The notes beneath the pieces were generated by a model that was not told where the DNA came from, did not search any database, and was given only the letters and a program-made list of their open reading frames with translations. A stretch of DNA of 44,110 bases, from contig JAFRNP010000067.1 of the NCBI GenBank assembly GCA_017430145.1, positions 1 to 44,110 on the forward strand, given 5' to 3'. A program made the position numbers and the translations under genes. The DNA is from Clostridia bacterium. GTDB lineage: Bacteria > Bacillota > Clostridia > Oscillospirales > Acutalibacteraceae. Shown one piece after another: positions 40,457 to 44,110 of this stretch (the stretch's first letter is position 1; each line of letters begins with the position of its first letter).

Positions 40457-41008
40457 ATGTATTATGAAATGACGATCGCGGGCTGCAAACGGCAGCTTCC
40501 GCTGTGCAGACTGAACGACGACCTGATGATCGGGGCGTTTGTGATCATCGGCGACTACGAGCTGACCGTGGCGTGCGCAAGGGACCTTTTGAAGATCGCG
40601 CCGGAATACGATTATCTCATTTCCGCCGAGGCGAAGGGCATTCCGCTGGCGCACGAGATGGCGCAGCAGCACGGCGACAAAAAGTATTTCGTCGCCCGCA
40701 AAGGGCCCAAGCTCTATATGACCGGCGTGTTCAAGGCGGACGTGCGCTCCATCACCACCGAAAAGCAGCAGTCCCTGTACCTCGACGTCGCCGACGCAGA
40801 GCTCATGAAAGGCAAAAAGATCCTGATCGTGGACGACGTGATCTCTACCGGCGAATCCCTGTACGCGCTGGAGCAGCTCGTTCAGCAGGCGGGCGGCGAG
40901 ATCTGCGGCAAGCTCGCGGTGCTGGCCGAAGGCGACGCCGCCAAACGCACGGACATCGGCTTTTTGGAGGAGCTGCCGCTGTTCAACAGCAAGGGCGAAG
41001 CGATATAA
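40457..41008 (+). CDS. Phosphoribosyltransferase family protein (adenine PRTase-like)
   Basis: 183 residues, cytoplasmic. The PRPP-binding loop ILIVDDVISTGES lies near residues 124-136. The early SAEAKGIPLAHEMA and VARKGPKLYMTG segments resemble adenine/xanthine phosphoribosyltransferases. The base specificity is not clear and it might be a regulator of the PurR type without its DNA-binding domain. AAGGAGG precedes the ATG at 40457, 13 bases after the GH2 stop; an in-frame earlier ATG overlaps GH2 and lacks a ribosome site. The pairing with a glycosidase is unusual. Confidence 0.85.
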   Translation: MYYEMTIAGCKRQLPLCRLNDDLMIGAFVIIGDYELTVACARDLLKIAPEYDYLISAEAKGIPLAHEMAQQHGDKKYFVARKGPKLYMTGVFKADVRSITTEKQQSLYLDVADAELMKGKKILIVDDVISTGESLYALEQLVQQAGGEICGKLAVLAEGDAAKRTDIGFLEELPLFNSKGEAI

Positions 41009-41049
41009 GCCGACGGAACGCTTAAGCCTCAAAGGAGAAAACGACGTTC

Positions 41050-41197
41050 GAAAGATACAAAGTATGAAAGTATGAAAGTATCAAATGCGGGCGGGCTCCG
41101 CCCGCACCCTGATTTCAGATGATCCCGCGTTCTACGATCAAGGGCGAAGCCCTTCCGAATTTGTTACTTTGTTACTTTCTTACTTTATTACTCTTTT
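41050..41197 (-). repeat. Dispersed ~140-bp repeat family 2, copy B
   Basis: Inverted relative to 33163-33295. It shares AAGTAATAAAGTA at one end and TTTGATACTTT...GTATCTTT at the other, with GAAGGGCTTCGCCCTT and GCGGGCGGAGCCCGC hairpins between. Short GTATGAAA words are repeated at one edge. It fills most of the gap between the phosphoribosyltransferase and YdcF-like genes. Confidence 0.78.
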
Positions 41198-41206
41198 AAG
41201 AAAAAA

Positions 41207-41239
41207 AAGCAGGCCCGGTTCTCCCCGGTCTGCTTTGTG
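41207..41239 (-). terminator. Intrinsic terminator after the YdcF-like gene
   Basis: Minus strand: AGCAGaCCGGGgagaaCCGGGcCTGCT, then TTTTTTTT. Confidence 0.85.
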
Positions 41240-41845
41240 TTAATGAAAAAGGCTTCTTTTGATATCGTCCGTCATCTGGCTGCCGCAGCGGGCAAGCTCG
41301 CCGAGCACCCGGTCAACGCCCTTTTCTGTCAGAAACCAGTCGTCTTTGGTGACGCCGCCGGTTTGGACGGGACAGACGAGCAGCTGCGCCTGCGGGAACG
41401 CCATGGAGTAGTAGGCAAAGCACCTTCTTGCGTGAAACGCTTTGCAAACGATGATCGCCTTGCTGACCTTCAGCCCCTGCCGGTCGCAGGCTTCGCGGGA
41501 AAACACGGCGTTTTGCTGCGTAAACTGCGCTTCGTCCTCTTTGAGGATCGCCGTTTCCGGCACGCCGCTGCGTTTTAAGACGTCCGCCATAAACGCAAAT
41601 TCGGTCGGGTAGGGGCCGGGGTACAGTTCCTTTTTCGTTTTCGGACCGGGAAACGCGCCGCGCTTGACGCTGTATCTGCCGGAGGGCAGAATAAACGGCG
41701 CGTAGCCTTCAGCGTACAGTTTCGCCGCGTGTTCCGGCAGCTCTGTATTGGTTCCGCCGGGGATGAACAGGACGTCCGACGCCTGCGGCGGGTCGGAAAG
41801 AAAAATAAAATCGGAAATGTCTTTGATAAAAATCGGTAGGCTCAT
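41240..41845 (-). CDS. YdcF/SanA-like DUF218 family protein
   Basis: 201 residues. DUF218 features are VLFIPGGTNTELPEHAAKLY near the N-terminus, FILPSGRY, the ETAILKEDEAQFTQQNAVFS segment, and KAIIVCKAFHARRCFAYYSM. Family members (SanA, ElyC, YdcF) are linked to envelope integrity or bind nucleotide-type ligands; this one has no membrane segment. AGGAT lies 7 bases before the ATG, a modest site. It is divergent from the membrane-protein gene that starts about 60 bases away. Confidence 0.88.
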   Translation of the reverse strand: MSLPIFIKDISDFIFLSDPPQASDVLFIPGGTNTELPEHAAKLYAEGYAPFILPSGRYSVKRGAFPGPKTKKELYPGPYPTEFAFMADVLKRSGVPETAILKEDEAQFTQQNAVFSREACDRQGLKVSKAIIVCKAFHARRCFAYYSMAFPQAQLLVCPVQTGGVTKDDWFLTEKGVDRVLGELARCGSQMTDDIKRSLFH

Positions 41846-41904
41846 TTTTTGTATCCTGTAACGTTATTTCTTTTTTTACTCATAAAGACAGGAAGGTGAT
41901 CCCA

Positions 41905-42666
41905 TTGAAACGCGCGGTTATGATTCTTCTTATCCTGCTGTTGGTCCTGACGCTCTCTTTGCCGGCAGGCACCCTTTTGTGCGCCTGCTTCGATCTCGCC
42001 TTTGTACCGCAAAGCGGCGGTGTGATGCTCGTTTTTTCTGTGCTGACCGCTCTGATTTCCGCCTGCCTGTTGGTGCTCAGGCTGCGCGTACAGCCGATGG
42101 AAGCTGTGGGAGCCGAACGTGTGCTGTTCGCCATCCTGCCGCTTCTCCTGATCGTAAACCACCTGTTTTATCTGACTCCATGCTTTTTCAGCAAGCAGGT
42201 AGGCGGCGTTACGCCTGCGGCAGGCGGGGGCGTTTTGCTGGCAATCGTTTCTGCCCTGTCCCTGTCGGTCCTTTTGGGCATCTTTCTGATGGGCTTGTGT
42301 GTGCGGAAAAAAGCGCTGAAGGTCGTCAGCCTGATCGTAACCGTTCTGGCCGGTGCCGCGGTTTTTGTGATCTCTCTCTCTTGTCTGCTTCTGTACGACT
42401 TCGGGAAATGTACGGTGGTAAAAGCGGTACCGTCGACGCAAGGCACCTACGTTGCCGAGGTCGTGGACGTGAACGACGGCGCTCTGGGCGGCGCTACGGA
42501 CGTTTATGTTTACGAAAGCCGGTCTTTCGATACGCCCCTTTTCAGGATCTATAAAAAACCGAAGCATGTCTACAATGACGAATGGGGAGAATACAAAAAC
42601 ATGAATATCTACTGGGAAAACGATACGCTGCTTCGGGTCAACGGGACCCGAATAACCTTGCCATGA
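41905..42666 (+). CDS. Membrane protein with five helices and C-terminal DUF5412-like domain
   Basis: 253 residues. Five hydrophobic helices (about 4-26, 36-57, 71-92, 104-127, 133-155) precede a domain with STQGTYVAEVVDVNDGALGG and NIYWENDTLLRVNGTRI, which recalls DUF5412-type extracytoplasmic domains. Function unknown. TTG at 41905 is preferred to the in-frame GTG at 41896 because AGGAAGG has proper spacing only for TTG. The 3' end overlaps the convergent yraN gene by 29 bases. Confidence 0.75.
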   Translation: MKRAVMILLILLLVLTLSLPAGTLLCACFDLAFVPQSGGVMLVFSVLTALISACLLVLRLRVQPMEAVGAERVLFAILPLLLIVNHLFYLTPCFFSKQVGGVTPAAGGGVLLAIVSALSLSVLLGIFLMGLCVRKKALKVVSLIVTVLAGAAVFVISLSCLLLYDFGKCTVVKAVPSTQGTYVAEVVDVNDGALGGATDVYVYESRSFDTPLFRIYKKPKHVYNDEWGEYKNMNIYWENDTLLRVNGTRITLP

Positions 42667-43093
42667 GCTTTTTGATGAGCGCGGCGTCCGTTTCGGGCGC
42701 CGTGCGTTCGTAAGGAAGGGCGCGCTGCCGGAAAGCGTCGGTGATCAGATGCAGCTCGGCGTCGTTAAGATCGTAAAGGATGACCTCCATGATGTCGAAA
42801 TGCACGCCCCTGTACCCGAAATCGGTGTGCCGCAAAAAGGTATTGGCGGCGCTGATCAGGTGCTTTTTCTTCTCACTGTCCACCGCCTTTGCGGGCGGGA
42901 ACCTGCCGCCCGGCGAACGGGTCTTGACCTCCACAAAATGCAGACCATCCAGCGGGTCCAGCGCGACGATATCCAGCTCTCCGCGCCGGGTGGCGTAGTT
43001 TGCGGCGATCACCGTATAATCCGCGTCCCTGAGATACCTTGCGGCAAGCTGCTCGCCGCGAAGGCCGGTCCGCAGATGCTCCGCCAGCGCCAT
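42638..43093 (-). CDS. yraN: YraN/UPF0102 family endonuclease-like protein
   Basis: 151 residues. The restriction-endonuclease-like core is clear: RGEQLAARYLRDADYTVIAA, RRGELDIVALD and the FVEVKTRSPG motif with catalytic Asp, Glu and Lys. It ends with a longer than usual C-terminal extension (about 120-151). The role is unknown, possibly DNA or RNA processing. The ATG overlaps the folP stop by 1 base (TGATG), showing coupling. GGGAGG lies about 10 bases upstream inside folP. Confidence 0.92.
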   Translation of the reverse strand: MALAEHLRTGLRGEQLAARYLRDADYTVIAANYATRRGELDIVALDPLDGLHFVEVKTRSPGGRFPPAKAVDSEKKKHLISAANTFLRHTDFGYRGVHFDIMEVILYDLNDAELHLITDAFRQRALPYERTAPETDAALIKKLMARLFGSR

Positions 43094-43929
43094 CAGCTTT
43101 TCCTCCCGATCAGCCGGTCCATGGCCCGTACCGCCGGCAGATGGGCTTTTACGTCGTGGACTCTGAGAATGTCCGCGCCCGACTGCTGCGCGAACAGGTC
43201 GGCGGCAAGGGTGCCGAACAGCCGCTCCTGATCCGCTTCTTCCGACAGCGACGAGATAAACCGTTTGCGTGAGAGGCCGATCAGCAAAGCGTGCCCGCGG
43301 GCGTCGAGCTGCGAAAGCGTCTGTAACAGCTCGGTATTCTGTTCTGCGGTTTTTGCAAAGCCGAAACCGGGATCCAGGCAGAGCTGCTCCGGTTTTACCC
43401 CGGCGGAAAGGTAGCGATCACACAGGCCGTCCAGTACGCGCTGCACGTCGGCAAGCACCCCGTCGGGATAACGGCGCACCGCCTCCGTCTTTTCGTCCCC
43501 GGCGTGCATCACGATCAGCCCCGCGCCGTATCCCTTTATAAGCGCCGCCATCTCAGAAGAGAATCCGCCGCTCACGTCGTTGATGATACCGGCCCCCGTT
43601 TCCAGCGCGTAACGCGCGACTTCAGGGCGGTAGGTGTCGACGGAGATCGGGATATCCAGTTCGTTTTTAAGCGCCGGCAGCACCGATTTCAGGCGGCGCA
43701 GCTCCTCTTCTTCGGATGCGCGTTCGCCGAAGGGCCTGGTGGAGCAGGCGCCCACGTCCAGAATATCCGCGCCGTCAGCCTGCAGCTTTTTTGCGTGGGC
43801 AAGCGCCGAAGCGGGGTCGAGATACTTCATCCCGTCCGAAAAGGAATCGGGGGTGACGTTGAGGATGCCCATCAGGTAAGTTTTTTCTCCCGGCGGCAGC
43901 TTGCCGCCGGCAAACGAGAAGGCGCGCAT
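43093..43929 (-). CDS. folP: Dihydropteroate synthase
   Basis: Condenses p-aminobenzoate with hydroxymethyl-dihydropterin diphosphate in folate synthesis, the sulfonamide target. 278-residue TIM barrel: LMGILNVTPDSFSDG, ILDVGACSTRPFG, ISVDTYRPEVARYAL, GIINDVSGG, LDPGFGFAKT, LIGLSRKRFI and LRVHDV. ACSTRPFGE differs from the commoner GESTRPG, as seen in a Clostridia subgroup. AGGAGG lies 7 bases before the ATG. No other folate genes are visible because the contig ends upstream in the repeat. Confidence 0.95.
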   Translation of the reverse strand: MRAFSFAGGKLPPGEKTYLMGILNVTPDSFSDGMKYLDPASALAHAKKLQADGADILDVGACSTRPFGERASEEEELRRLKSVLPALKNELDIPISVDTYRPEVARYALETGAGIINDVSGGFSSEMAALIKGYGAGLIVMHAGDEKTEAVRRYPDGVLADVQRVLDGLCDRYLSAGVKPEQLCLDPGFGFAKTAEQNTELLQTLSQLDARGHALLIGLSRKRFISSLSEEADQERLFGTLAADLFAQQSGADILRVHDVKAHLPAVRAMDRLIGRKS

Positions 43930-43976
43930 TTTTGTTCCTCCTGCCGTTCGTATTTGATCCGCCGGACGGATCTTTT

Positions 43977-44110
43977 TTAAGGCAACACCGCATAATTCCG
44001 GTGTGCGGATTGCGCAGTAGATTTTTTCGTCAGATTGTACAGATTTGACGCCGTCAACCTGGCGGTTGGCAAGGAAAATCTGTGCAGGATGACGGAATAA
44101 AGATCAAGCA
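43977..44110 (+). repeat. Foldback MITE-like repeat, copy 3 (cut by window edge)
   Basis: Starts with TTAAGGCAACACCGCATAAT in the same orientation as the complete 3.3-kb copy and runs to the window end. Identical to the reverse complement of positions 6-139. The other terminal repeat is missing because the window stops. Confidence 0.9.

Noticed and set aside
1..44110. Window ends as terminal inverted repeats of a linear plasmid or phage
   Set aside because: The same element occurs internally at 3313-3481, and the genes are chromosomal housekeeping types; assembly breakage explains it better.

Overview
This 44.1-kb window looks like a contig from a fairly GC-rich, endospore-forming member of the Clostridia (Bacillota), probably near the Oscillospirales/Ruminococcaceae. 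The signs are a SigG-type sporulation sigma factor, Gram-positive wall genes, strong Shine-Dalgarno sites, sigma-A promoters with 17-bp spacers, BspA-like leucine-rich surface proteins, and a C-terminal dockerin-type module of the kind common in gut Clostridia. No rRNA, tRNA, CRISPR array or intact transposase was seen. Both ends lie inside copies of one foldback repeat that also occurs at 3.3 kb, so the contig was probably broken by the assembler at that repeat.

Layout. 0.2-3.3 kb: class A penicillin-binding protein and RuvX. 3.5-10.9 kb: one long plus-strand run (IspD/TarI-type cytidylyltransferase, GT2-like glycosyltransferase, alanine racemase, membrane-anchored unknown, CPA2-type antiporter, metallophosphoesterase, small unknown) closed by a terminator. 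11.0-14.1 kb: a GtrA-like membrane protein with an inserted extracytoplasmic domain, and a zinc-ribbon/WG-repeat/OmpA-like protein. 14.2-15.0 kb (minus): sigG. 15.2-17.6 kb: glutamate dehydrogenase and a lipoprotein. 17.6-19.0 kb: an HTH/nucleotidyltransferase pair resembling a toxin-antitoxin module. 19.1-24.9 kb (minus): an 1863-residue LRR/dockerin surface protein with a structured leader. 24.9-25.5 kb: a decayed RelBE-type locus.

25.5-30.5 kb (minus) is the most intriguing region: a five-gene operon encoding two proteins with SCP2-like modules, a class III aminotransferase and both halves of a split transketolase. A ketol transfer followed by transamination would give a 2-amino-1,3-diol, so a non-canonical amino-alcohol or lipid-base pathway is a testable hypothesis. 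A 26-codon hydrophobic peptide gene and a GPH-type transporter with a palindrome in its promoter follow. 32.6-34.3 kb (minus): TspO and an alpha/beta hydrolase. 34.4-37.0 kb: a second LRR surface protein whose leader resembles that of the giant gene (long hairpin, then intrinsic terminator, just before the coding region). 37.2-37.9 kb (minus): HepT/MntA. 38.0-41.0 kb: GH2 glycosidase and a phosphoribosyltransferase behind an operator-like palindrome. 41.2-43.9 kb: YdcF-like protein, a membrane protein, YraN and FolP.

Together the genes point to a host-associated anaerobe that invests in wall synthesis and surface adhesins and carries several toxin-antitoxin-like modules and small dispersed foldback repeats. 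All identifications come from reading motifs; no database search was possible.
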